A stretch of 34,150 nt of DNA, taken from positions 1 to 34,150 of the IMG/VR virus record IMGVR_UViG_3300045120_000124; one strand, written 5' to 3'. Positions 1 to 6,686 of this stretch are shown in pieces. How positions within the stretch are numbered: position 1 is the stretch's first letter; every line of letters starts with the position of its first letter. The DNA comes from a virus. The notes under the pieces were generated by a model, which was given only the letters and a program-made list of their open reading frames with translations, had not been told where the DNA came from and made no database searches. The position numbers and the translations under genes are program-made.

Positions 1-32
1 CCCTCGCGCAGCATTCTGCGAAGTAAACGCTT

Positions 33-518
33 ATGGGAAACAGGAACAGCGGCCGACGCCCTAAACCTACGGCCCTGAAGCTCTTACGGGGAAATCCTGG
101 GCAGCGCGCCTTGAATTGTGAGGAACCGTTGCCCCCGGTTGGGCTTGCGGTCAAGCCGAAGGGTCTTTCTACGCAGGCCGCACTGGTCTGGGATGAGTTG
201 GCCCCCATTTGCATGGCAATGGGCACGCTCACGGCGGCTGATGTCCGTCCGTTTGGCACGCTCTGTGAAATTCAAGCCACCATGCAGGAAATCGCCGCGA
301 AAAAGGATGGCGCCGGCTTTCAGGCGATTCGGCTGATGGTGGACGGGCAAGACGGGGAACGGTTCTATGTGGAAATCGACAATCTCTTGAAGCACGAACG
401 CGATACGGCCACGGCCCTGCGGCACTATTACGGGCTCTTCGGGCTCGAGCCGGTGAGCCGCGCAAGAATTCACGTCAAGAAAGCCGAACCCGTCTCGAAA
501 TGGGCCGATGCGTTATGA
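33..518 (+). CDS. terS: Terminase small subunit, P27 family
   Basis: DNA-recognition subunit of the packaging motor, which brings the large terminase to viral DNA. The 161-residue protein opens with the hallmark of P27-type small terminases, a basic GRRPKPTALKLLRGNPG block at residues 7-23, followed by a proline-rich linker and a helical body. Length is normal for the family. It lies immediately upstream of the terminase module, and its stop overlaps the start of the next gene (ATGA at 515-518). The 32 bases before it show no clear ribosome binding site, and the upstream gene, if any, is outside the window. Assignment rests on motif and position. Confidence 0.93.
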   Translation: MGNRNSGRRPKPTALKLLRGNPGQRALNCEEPLPPVGLAVKPKGLSTQAALVWDELAPICMAMGTLTAADVRPFGTLCEIQATMQEIAAKKDGAGFQAIRLMVDGQDGERFYVEIDNLLKHERDTATALRHYYGLFGLEPVSRARIHVKKAEPVSKWADAL

Positions 519-742
519 CTATTTCATTAATTGCTACGACTTCCGAAGAGATGTTGAAGGCTATTGAGGACGTCAGGACAGCGAATACCGTAGTAACTGC
601 GGCGACCGATCTCGCGCAGAAGGCTCGGGATGATTGGCATCTGGCCGAAGCCGCCAGCCGTCATGCCAGTGCCGTTTTGGAACAGGCGTCACGCCGCTTG
701 TGGGATTTGATTCTAGGCGAGGCGCCTTCCAAAGCGACATGA
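515..742 (+). CDS. Small helical protein between the terminase genes
   Basis: I do not recognise this 75-residue protein. I chose the ATG at 515 because it forms an ATGA overlap with the small terminase stop; an in-frame ATG at 500 would lie inside that gene. The sequence is rich in Ala, Glu and Arg with regularly spaced hydrophobic residues, so it is probably mostly helical or a short coiled coil. Its own stop overlaps the large terminase start (ATGA at 739-742). Position suggests a packaging accessory or simply a linker gene that keeps the two terminase genes translationally coupled; this is inference. Confidence 0.7.
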   Translation: MTISLIATTSEEMLKAIEDVRTANTVVTAATDLAQKARDDWHLAEAASRHASAVLEQASRRLWDLILGEAPSKAT

Positions 743-2268
743 AAGGCCGACGCGCTGTAACGCCCTCGGCTGCTGATCGGGCGGTGCGCCTGATTAATCA
801 ACTCCCGCATACGAAGGGGCCGTTTGCCGGCCAGCCGTTCAATCTGCGGCCGTGGCAGGAGCGCATCATTCGACAGTTATTCACGACGCGCGCCGATGGG
901 CGGCGGCAGTATCGGACGTGCCTGCTCATGCTGCCGCGCAAGAACGGCAAGAGCGAACTGTGTGCCGCGCTGGCGATTTACTTCTTGCTCTTTGACGGTG
1001 AGATCGGCGGCGAGATTTACTCAGCGGCGGCCGACAAGGATCAAGCCGCTCTGGTCTTCAACGTGGCGGCGCAGATGATTCGGACGGAGCCCGAGTTGGA
1101 TGCGAAAGTAGAAATAGTCGATTCGCAGAAGCGCATCGTGCATCGCAAGAGCGGCAGTTTCTATCGGGCGATTTCGGCGGAATCCTATTCCAAACACGGC
1201 TTCAATGCGAGCGTCGTGATTTACGACGAATTGCACGCCGCGCCAGATCGCACACTTTGGGATGTGCTCGCCACGAGTCAAGGCGCCCGGGCGCAGCCGC
1301 TGATGATGGCGATTACGACGGCTGGTTATGACCGCACGTCGATTCTCTGGGAACTCTACGCCCACGCGAAGCGCGTGGCGCAGACGCCGGCGCTCGATCC
1401 GACGTTCTTACCCATTCTTTTTGAAGCGCCGATCGAGGCCGACTGGACCGACGAAGCGGTGTGGCGGGCCTGCAATCCGGCGCTCGGCGATTTCCGCAGT
1501 CTCGAAGATATGCGGATTATGTTCGAGCGGGCGCAGCAGATTCCGGCCCAGGAGAACACGTTTCGGCGGCTGTATCTCAATCAGTGGACCCAGGCGCACT
1601 CGGCCTATTTCGTGCGGGGCCAGTGGGACGCCTGCCAGGTCGCCAGTGATGCCGAACTCGTCGGCGCGCCCTGCTATGGCGGCTTGGACTTGGGCCAGTC
1701 CGATGACTTCACGGCCTGGGTGCGGATCTGGCTGCTGGGCGATGGCCGGGTGGCCGTGCGCTGCCGGTTCTGGGTGCCCGAATCGGCCCTGACGAAGTAT
1801 CCCGAGCGGCCGTATCTGGTGTGGCGCCAGGCTGGCTGGCTCGAGGTGACGGACGGCGATACGACCGATTTGGATCTGGTCGAAGCCACCGTGCGCGAAG
1901 ACGCGCAGGCCTCTGGCGTGCGGGAACTGGCCTACGATAAACGATTCGCGTCACAGATGGCGCTGCACCTACAGGGCGCCGGTCTCACGATGGTGGACTG
2001 CCCCCAGGGCTTTCAGTTGAATGAGGCGATCCGCAAGGTTTCGGCCTGGGTCACAACCGGGATGCTGTGCCATAATGGGCACGCCATTCTCGGATGGATG
2101 GCGGATAATACGGTGGTCGTCACGGGTCGAGCGGGAGAACTCCGCATTGACAAACAGCGGGCGAAAGAGAAAATCGACGGGATTGCGGCGCTTGTGATGG
2201 CGGCCTCTCGTGCGATTGGGCCGGCGCCGACGCCGCAGTATCAGATGATTGTCGCGGGTGGCCGATGA
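739..2268 (+). CDS. terL: Terminase large subunit (packaging ATPase and nuclease)
   Basis: Motor ATPase and endonuclease that cuts concatemeric DNA and pumps it through the portal. The 509-residue product fits the HK97-type Terminase_1 family. A Walker A-like PRKNGKS lies at residues 66-72, Walker B VVIYDELH at about 159-166, and the RNase H-like nuclease starts near residue 315 (GLDLG, D317), with a late acidic residue D480 in KIDG. The start at 739 is set by an ATGA overlap with the preceding gene; upstream in-frame ATGs lie inside that gene. Length is usual and the main motifs are present. The stop overlaps the next small gene. Confidence 0.96.
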   Translation: MKGRRAVTPSAADRAVRLINQLPHTKGPFAGQPFNLRPWQERIIRQLFTTRADGRRQYRTCLLMLPRKNGKSELCAALAIYFLLFDGEIGGEIYSAAADKDQAALVFNVAAQMIRTEPELDAKVEIVDSQKRIVHRKSGSFYRAISAESYSKHGFNASVVIYDELHAAPDRTLWDVLATSQGARAQPLMMAITTAGYDRTSILWELYAHAKRVAQTPALDPTFLPILFEAPIEADWTDEAVWRACNPALGDFRSLEDMRIMFERAQQIPAQENTFRRLYLNQWTQAHSAYFVRGQWDACQVASDAELVGAPCYGGLDLGQSDDFTAWVRIWLLGDGRVAVRCRFWVPESALTKYPERPYLVWRQAGWLEVTDGDTTDLDLVEATVREDAQASGVRELAYDKRFASQMALHLQGAGLTMVDCPQGFQLNEAIRKVSAWVTTGMLCHNGHAILGWMADNTVVVTGRAGELRIDKQRAKEKIDGIAALVMAASRAIGPAPTPQYQMIVAGGR

Positions 2269-2444
2269 AGGATCCCACGATGAAAGTGCGCGGGCGCCCC
2301 GCGATGGGCCGCGCCCAGTTGTCGCCGATTTCGTCGCGCGTCCCCATTGCCACTCACGACAAACTCATCAAAGTCGCCAACCGGCAGGAGATGTCAGTCG
2401 CCGCGCTCATTCGACGGATCATCGTGATCACGATCGATCGTTGA
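2265..2444 (+). CDS. Ribbon-helix-helix-like small DNA-binding protein
   Basis: A 59-residue protein starting at the ATGA overlap with the large terminase stop. A second ATG at 2280 has a better ribosome binding site (AAGGA at 2268-2272, 7 nt before it) and would give 54 residues. After a basic RGRPAMGRAQ segment there is a short strand-like stretch (ISSRVPIATHDKL) and two helix-like segments (IKVANRQEMSVAALIRRII), the arrangement of Arc/MetJ/CopG-type ribbon-helix-helix proteins. These usually bind palindromic operators as dimers. A perfect 14-bp palindrome and a promoter lie at the 3' end of this gene, so autoregulation or control of the next operon is plausible but unproven. Confidence 0.62.
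   Translation: MKDPTMKVRGRPAMGRAQLSPISSRVPIATHDKLIKVANRQEMSVAALIRRIIVITIDR
2421..2434. promoter_or_regulatory. 14-bp perfect palindrome, candidate operator
   Basis: ATCGTGATCACGAT reads the same on both strands. It ends 6 nt before the TTGACA -35 box at 2441, inside the 3' end of the ribbon-helix-helix-like gene. The position is where a repressor or activator site would sit. Binding by the neighbouring protein is inference. Confidence 0.4.
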
Positions 2445-2469
2445 CACGAATAGGCGCCTAGAGTAAGGT
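2441..2469 (+). promoter_or_regulatory. Candidate sigma70-type promoter of the RAMP-like/repeat operon
   Basis: A perfect TTGACA (2441-2446) is followed by exactly 17 nt and TAAGGT (2464-2469), which matches the consensus -10 at its first, second and last bases. It precedes the first sizeable intergenic gap, so transcription would begin about 65-70 nt before the ATG at 2543. The weak -10 leaves room for activation. Confidence 0.5.
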
Positions 2470-2477
2470 AAGCGGAG

Positions 2478-2504
2478 TCGGCAGACGTATGGTGCGTCCG
2501 CCGG
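2478..2504 (+). promoter_or_regulatory. Leader hairpin in the 5' untranslated region
   Basis: GACG (2484-2487) pairs with CGTC (2495-2498) around a 7-nt loop. After one A-C mismatch, GGC (2480-2482) pairs with GCC (2500-2502), with C2479-G2503 and a U-G closing pair beyond. It would sit at the start of the predicted transcript. The role is unknown; it could be a stability element or protein-binding site. Confidence 0.25.
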
Positions 2505-2527
2505 CCCCTCACCACGCCACATTCCCC

Positions 2528-2535
2528 AAGGAGGA
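2528..2535 (+). promoter_or_regulatory. Strong ribosome binding site AAGGAGGA
   Basis: AAGGAGGA lies 7 nt before the ATG at 2543 and fixes that start. It is the closest match to the anti-Shine-Dalgarno sequence that I found in the window, which suggests high expression of the RAMP-like protein compared with the coupled genes around it. Confidence 0.8.
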
Positions 2536-2542
2536 ATGCCAC

Positions 2543-3319
2543 ATGGCTGCGAAGAAGAATACCGCAAACGAAGAAATCACGGACATCTTGAAAGTCACGA
2601 CGGGCACGTTTGAGTGCTGCATCGTGGGCACGAGTCCCTTGATTCTCAATCGCATGAGCGAGAAGGCGAAGCATGAACTGCTCATGCCGAAGGGCCGCAA
2701 GAACGCGACCGAGCGAGCGACGACGCTCAAGCACGTCCCCGTCGAAGAATACCGCGCCTCCACCTACACGCTCAAAGACACCGATCAGCCCACGCTGCTC
2801 GCCTTGCTCTCGACCTCATTCAAAGGCGCCCTCCGATCGGCGGCGCTCGACATGCCAGGGGCGAAAAAGGCGCAGATCGGCCGGCTGACCTACATCGCCG
2901 GGGAATACGTTGGCATCTACGGCGTGCCCAAGTTATTCATGTCGATCACGCGCTCGGCCGACATGAACAAGACGCCCGATGTTCGCACGCGCGCCATCGT
3001 GCCCGAGTGGGCCTGTGTGGTGCGCGTGACGTTCGTGCAGCCCTTGATTCGCGCACAAGCGGTGGCGAATTTGCTGGCGGCGGCCGGCATCACGATCGGC
3101 GTCGGAGACTGGCGGCCGGAAAAGGGCTCTGGCAGCTACGGGCAATTCCGCATTGCGGACAAGACCGATCCCGACTTCGTGCGGATCCTCAAGGCAGGCG
3201 CTCGCAAGGCCCAGGTCTCGGCGTTGGAGCATCCGGTGTGCTACGACGACGAAACGAGCGAACTCTTGTCGTGGTTTGATTCGGAACGCGCGCAGCGGAA
3301 GTTGAAGGGAGTCGCGTAA
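2543..3319 (+). CDS. RAMP/Cas7-like phage protein of unknown function
   Basis: This 258-residue protein is not one I can name. Its start is set by a strong ribosome binding site; an earlier in-frame ATG at 2489 lacks one. Three features recall the ferredoxin-like RAMP fold of Cas7, Csm3 and Cmr proteins: a first strand leading to VGTSPLILNRMSEKAK near residue 30, a TSFKGALRSAAL segment near residue 93 that resembles the SSLKGALRS motif of RAMP proteins, and a late glycine-rich loop (IGVGDWRPEKGSGSYGQF, about residues 180-200). RAMP proteins bind RNA, often as filaments. No other cas-like gene is visible. It shares an apparent transcript with 3324-3791 and the pentamer repeat. The fold call is inference from motifs. 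Confidence 0.55.
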   Translation: MAAKKNTANEEITDILKVTTGTFECCIVGTSPLILNRMSEKAKHELLMPKGRKNATERATTLKHVPVEEYRASTYTLKDTDQPTLLALLSTSFKGALRSAALDMPGAKKAQIGRLTYIAGEYVGIYGVPKLFMSITRSADMNKTPDVRTRAIVPEWACVVRVTFVQPLIRAQAVANLLAAAGITIGVGDWRPEKGSGSYGQFRIADKTDPDFVRILKAGARKAQVSALEHPVCYDDETSELLSWFDSERAQRKLKGVA

Positions 3320-3323
3320 CGTC

Positions 3324-3791
3324 ATGCGACTGAATCAAGCGCAACTCGCGCGGATTCAGACACTCGAGGGCCGGGATGGACGTATCTCGGCCCGGAAAGT
3401 GTTTGAGGATGCGAAACAGCGGAGCAGTCCGCTCCATTCGCTGTATGACTGGAACGCGAAACACGCGGCTGAGAAGTGGTGGTTGCATCACACGCGGCTG
3501 ATTATTGCGAGCGTGACTATTCAGGTAACGGTGAATAATGCGGTGTTGAAGACTCCGCATTACATCGTGGACACGAGCGTGAAAGGCGGCGGCTACCGGA
3601 GCACCATCGCACTGAAAGGTGATTCACCGTCTGCCCGCGAATCATTGATTTACACGCTTGAAGTGGCCGCTGGACATTTGCGACGGGCCTATGATTTGGC
3701 GCAGCCGTTGGGCCTCACGAAAGAGATTGATTACCTCTTGGCGCAGATCGCTGGCGTGAAGCGAATCGTCATGAAAGAGAATGCTGCGTAA
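3324..3791 (+). CDS. Partner protein of the RAMP-like gene, conserved phage type
   Basis: This 155-residue protein starts 4 nt after the RAMP-like stop, so the two are very probably co-translated. The N-terminal third carries a pattern I associate with a widespread uncharacterised phage family: GRISARKVFEDAK, then SPLHSLYDWN and a tryptophan-rich helix. The middle has strand-like segments (about residues 70-100) and the C-terminal third looks helical. Known phage examples sit in varied accessory positions; function is not established. Here it is the last coding gene before about 540 bp of pentamer-periodic DNA, so a role with the RAMP-like protein or the repeat RNA is the natural hypothesis. 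Confidence 0.7.
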   Translation: MRLNQAQLARIQTLEGRDGRISARKVFEDAKQRSSPLHSLYDWNAKHAAEKWWLHHTRLIIASVTIQVTVNNAVLKTPHYIVDTSVKGGGYRSTIALKGDSPSARESLIYTLEVAAGHLRRAYDLAQPLGLTKEIDYLLAQIAGVKRIVMKENAA

Positions 3792-3797
3792 GCGGTG

Positions 3798-4330
3798 TGG
3801 CAGGAACTGGCGGGGCACGGCGCGGCGAGGATCGGCAATGCTGGTATGGCAGCATCAGGCGAGGTCAGACAAGGAACTGGCGCGGCACGGTGCAAGATGG
3901 CGTGGCAGGCTGAGCAGTGCGCGATTTGGCTAGACACGGTGGGGCACCGTATGTCCGGTCATGGACTGGCGGGGTCTGGCTGGCGCTGGCTGGGTGTGGC
4001 TGGGCGAGACACGGCACGGACGGGCGTTGCGTGGCGTGGCGACGAGTGGATCGGCTGGACTAGGTAGCACAAGGCGTCAGACTCACGGCAGGCCTGGTTG
4101 GGCCAGGCCTGGTGCGATTTGGTCTGGCAGGGCGAGGCAGGCGATGCGGGGCACCACGAGATATGAGGCGGCGGGGTGGGGTTAGGGACAGCGTGGCTGG
4201 GTCTGGCAGGCGCGGCCGTGGCGTTGCGTGGCCTGGCCGGGCGCGGACAGGCAGGGCACCACGAGACTAGGCAGGTATGGTGCGGCACAGCACGGTGAGT
4301 TCGGGCATGTCGGGGCGAGAGGTGGCGCGG
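3798..4330 (+). repeat. Degenerate pentanucleotide-periodic array, consensus NNGGC
   Basis: Written as consecutive 5-mers, GG recurs at a fixed phase. For 3901-4080, 21 of 36 pentamers have GG at positions 3-4, and 14 are NNGGC; chance would give about six with GG there. The phase slips by one base only at a few places. Longer imperfect copies are spaced by multiples of five: GGAACTGGCGNGGCACGG at 3803-3820 and 3873-3890 (70 nt apart), and GGGCACCACGAGA at 4149-4161 and 4254-4266 (105 nt apart). The units are degenerate rather than identical, so this is not a simple microsatellite. It is G-rich on the + strand and gives Gly/Trp/Arg-rich nonsense when translated. Confidence 0.85.
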
Positions 4331-4370
4331 GGCGCGATTCTCATGTGAGGATCGCGCCTTTTTGCTTTTT
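4331..4370 (+). terminator. Rho-independent terminator after the repeat array
   Basis: GGCGCGAT (4331-4338) pairs perfectly with ATCGCGCC (4351-4358). The inner bases can add a wobble and CTC/GAG pairs. TTTTT, GC and a second TTTTT follow directly (4359-4370). It closes the operon that begins near 2470 and separates it from the capsid genes, which must then have another promoter. Confidence 0.9.
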
Positions 4371-4383
4371 GTATTAAATACAA
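4369..4383. promoter_or_regulatory. AT-rich inverted repeat before the capsid gene
   Basis: TTGTATT and AATACAA flank a single central A. It overlaps the end of the terminator T-tract and lies 42-56 nt before the capsid ATG in otherwise GC-rich DNA. It may be an operator or part of the capsid promoter, but I could not fit -35 and -10 boxes convincingly. Confidence 0.3.
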
Positions 4384-4424
4384 CGCTCTTTCGATGACAT
4401 CGGTAGGCTAGACGCTGCCGACCG

Positions 4425-6419
4425 ATGCGTAAAGCCTACGCCCTCATTGACGTCAAGTCCTTCGACGTCCAAAAACGCGAATTTACAGGCACCGCGACGT
4501 CTCCGGTCACGGATAGAATGGGCGATGTCATTGAGCCGGCGGGCGTGCAATACGCCAATCCGCTGCCGCTCCTGCTCTATCACGATTCCAAAAAGCCGGT
4601 CGGTCAGACGCGGTTCGGGAAAGCCACTCCGACAGGCGTGCCCTTTTCGGCCACCATTTCTACGATCGACCGCCCCGGAGTCGTCAAAGACCGCCTGGAT
4701 GAAGCGGTCGATTCGCTCAACGCGCAGCCCCCGCTGATTCGTGGCGTCTCGATTGGGTTCCGCGAACTCGAGGATCCGGTCTACATGCCCGAGACGGGCG
4801 GTTATCGGTTTTCGCGCATTGAAGTCCTCGAATTATCGATGGTCACGATTCCAGCGAATCAAGCCGCGACGATCGATAACGTGAAAGCTTTTGACCTCGC
4901 ATCGACCGACGCCGCCGCGATAGGCACTGCGTCCTCGGCGCTTCCCTTGCCCGGCGTCACGGGCGCATCGCGCATCGTTCGGATGCGCTCGGAGACGAGT
5001 ATGAAGAAGTCCATAGCCGATCTGATTGCCGGGTGGGAAACGACCCGCGCGCAGAAGGCCGCACGACAGACCGAGATTCAACAGAAGGCGACCGATGAAG
5101 GCCGCGTGAAAGACGAGGCCGAATCCGTCGAGTTCAAAGAGATCGAAACCGACCTGGGCCGGATCGACGGCGAGATTGCCGACCTGAAGCTCATGCAATC
5201 GCGCGAAGTCGCGGCGGCCGTGGTGGTCCGGGGCGAGACCGCCCAACTCGGGAGCGTCACCCGCCCGGCGACGACCGTCAGCATCACGCGCAATCTGCCG
5301 AAAGGCTTTCTCTTCGCGCGTTACGCCATATGTATGGCGAACTCGCGCGGCATCCCCGGCGAAGCCATCCGGCTGGCGAAGGAACACTACCGGGACGATC
5401 CGGGCGTGGTCGCCCTGGTCGAAAAGACGGCGGTCGCTGGCGGCGCCACCAGCGGCTCGCATTGGCTCGACGACATGGTGCCCTACAACGTCATGGCCGA
5501 CTTCATTGAGTATTTGCGGCCGGGCTCGATCATCGGCAAGTTCGGCGGCCCGAATCCTGGGGCGCCTGGACGGAACTATCCGGCCTTGCGCCGGGTGGGC
5601 TTCAACGAGCGGGTGAGCGGCATGTCCACCGGGTTTACCGCCGGGTGGAAGGGCGAGGGCTTGCCGGCCCTGCCGAGTGCCGCCGTCACGTTCAACACGG
5701 CGCTGCTCTGGAATTGCATGTCGGCCTTGGCGATTCTGACCAAGGAAGCCGTGCGGTTCTCGAACCCGAGTGCCGAGATGCAGGTGCGCGACGACCTAGC
5801 GCGGGCGGTCAATCAGAAGCTCGATAACGATTTCGTCGATCCGGCGAAAGCGGTGAGCGGCACGACCTCGCCGGCCTCGATCACGAACGGGGTCGTGGCA
5901 ACGGCGCCCTCGGGCACCGCGGCGACGAATGTGCGGCACGACCTGGCGGCGTTGCTGGGCCTCTTTGCCGGCAACAACTTGGTGGGCTCCGACTTGACGC
6001 TCATCATGTCGGCCACCGAGGCGGCGCAAATCAGCAACATGGTGAACGCGCTCGGGCAACCCGACTTCCCGACGCTCACCATGGAAGGCGGCTATCTGGC
6101 CGGGATGCCGGTCATCGTGTCCGAATTGCTGACGTCGCTCGGGTCGCCCTCGACGCAGATGATCGTCATGGTGAAAGCCGGCGATGTCTATCTCGCGGAC
6201 GATGGCGTGGTCACGGTCGAAGCCAGCGATCAAGCGTCCGTCGAAATGGTGGACACGTCCTCGCAGTCGGCCATCAGCGGCACGGGCGCCTCGCTTGTCT
6301 CGCTCTGGCAGACGGGCGCGATCGGGCTGTTGGCGAATCGGGAGATCACCTGGAAAAAGCGCCGCTCGACGGCAGTCCAGTATCTGTCGCCCTGCGCCTA
6401 CGTCGTCCCGACGTCCTAG
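4425..6419 (+). CDS. Fused HK97-type prohead protease and major capsid protein
   Basis: One 664-residue product carries two head functions usually made by separate genes. Residues 1-150 are an HK97-family (U35/S78) prohead protease, with candidate catalytic His53 (LLYHDS), Ser109 (RGVSIGF) and the typical C-terminal signature LELSMVTIPANQAA at 135-148. Residues about 193-265 form a charged helical segment, as expected of the HK97 delta scaffold domain. Residues about 270-664 are an HK97-fold capsid subunit. Such fusions are known in some phages, with the protease freed by self-cleavage. An in-frame ATG at 5001 with GGAG 6 nt upstream could also make the capsid part alone. No strong ribosome binding site precedes 4425. 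Confidence 0.92.
   Translation: MRKAYALIDVKSFDVQKREFTGTATSPVTDRMGDVIEPAGVQYANPLPLLLYHDSKKPVGQTRFGKATPTGVPFSATISTIDRPGVVKDRLDEAVDSLNAQPPLIRGVSIGFRELEDPVYMPETGGYRFSRIEVLELSMVTIPANQAATIDNVKAFDLASTDAAAIGTASSALPLPGVTGASRIVRMRSETSMKKSIADLIAGWETTRAQKAARQTEIQQKATDEGRVKDEAESVEFKEIETDLGRIDGEIADLKLMQSREVAAAVVVRGETAQLGSVTRPATTVSITRNLPKGFLFARYAICMANSRGIPGEAIRLAKEHYRDDPGVVALVEKTAVAGGATSGSHWLDDMVPYNVMADFIEYLRPGSIIGKFGGPNPGAPGRNYPALRRVGFNERVSGMSTGFTAGWKGEGLPALPSAAVTFNTALLWNCMSALAILTKEAVRFSNPSAEMQVRDDLARAVNQKLDNDFVDPAKAVSGTTSPASITNGVVATAPSGTAATNVRHDLAALLGLFAGNNLVGSDLTLIMSATEAAQISNMVNALGQPDFPTLTMEGGYLAGMPVIVSELLTSLGSPSTQMIVMVKAGDVYLADDGVVTVEASDQASVEMVDTSSQSAISGTGASLVSLWQTGAIGLLANREITWKKRRSTAVQYLSPCAYVVPTS
4991..5003 (+). 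promoter_or_regulatory. Possible internal translation start of the capsid domain
   Basis: GGAG at 4991-4994 lies 6 nt before an in-frame ATG at 5001 (Met193 of the fusion), exactly where the capsid scaffold domain begins (MKKSIADL). Internal initiation would give a 472-residue capsid protein without the protease and help set the protease to capsid ratio. This is inference. Confidence 0.4.
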
Positions 6420-6438
6420 TCGGACGGTTTTACCCCTG

Positions 6439-6470
6439 GACGGTCGGCGGCTTTCGGGCCGTCGGCCGTC
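6439..6470 (+). terminator. 13-bp hairpin after the capsid gene
   Basis: Bases 6439-6451 pair with 6458-6470 (two wobble pairs) around a 6-nt TTTCGG loop, 19 nt after the capsid stop. Only GTTTAC follows, so it lacks a proper U-tract. It is better seen as a partial terminator or mRNA-stabilising hairpin that keeps capsid expression above that of the downstream genes. Confidence 0.5.
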
Positions 6471-6488
6471 GTTTACGCATGAGGCCCC

Positions 6489-6686
6489 ATGCCACGTTAC
6501 GTCTGCCTGAAACCCCTACCGGATGGGCAACTGCCTGGCGATGTGTTTGAGATCGCCGCCGCCTTCGGGAATGTCTTTCTCGCCGTCGGGGCGGTGCGGT
6601 TGGCGACCGAGGCCGACGTGCCCGAGACTGATCGCCCAAAGAAGCGTACCTACCGCCGCCGCGACCTCCAGCCTGAGCAGCCCTAA
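6489..6686 (+). CDS. Small basic-tailed protein between capsid and portal
   Basis: I do not recognise this 65-residue protein. The first 45 residues look like a compact mixed alpha/beta fold (PRYVCLKPLPDGQLPGDVF), and the tail is very basic (RPKKRTYRRRDLQ), which could contact DNA or a negatively charged partner. Its stop overlaps the portal start (TAATG at 6684-6688), so the two are co-translated. Small genes in this slot are sometimes head-decoration or DNA-binding head proteins, but nothing here proves it. Confidence 0.68.
   Translation: MPRYVCLKPLPDGQLPGDVFEIAAAFGNVFLAVGAVRLATEADVPETDRPKKRTYRRRDLQPEQP

Larger units (their letters stand above)
3792..4370 (+). ncRNA. Putative non-coding RNA containing the pentamer repeat
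   Basis: No convincing reading frame exists between the stop at 3791 and the ATG at 4425. The region lies downstream of a promoter-headed operon and ends in a strong intrinsic terminator oriented for + strand transcription, so the repeat should be carried as the 3' part of the operon transcript or as a processed RNA. The RNA would present GG or GGC about every 5 nt for some 530 nt. No internal promoter is obvious. Existence of a discrete RNA is inference from terminator and position. Confidence 0.4.

Noticed and set aside
3795-4288. Open frames through the pentamer region on both strands
   Set aside because: Translations are Gly/Trp/Arg/Ala-rich or Pro/Cys-rich products of the 5-nt period. 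A period of five shifts the frame each unit and would not be kept by selection on protein.
3798-4330. CRISPR array or diversity-generating template
   Set aside because: There are no 20-40 bp direct repeats with unique spacers, no cas1/cas2, and no reverse transcriptase or adenine-specific variable repeat.
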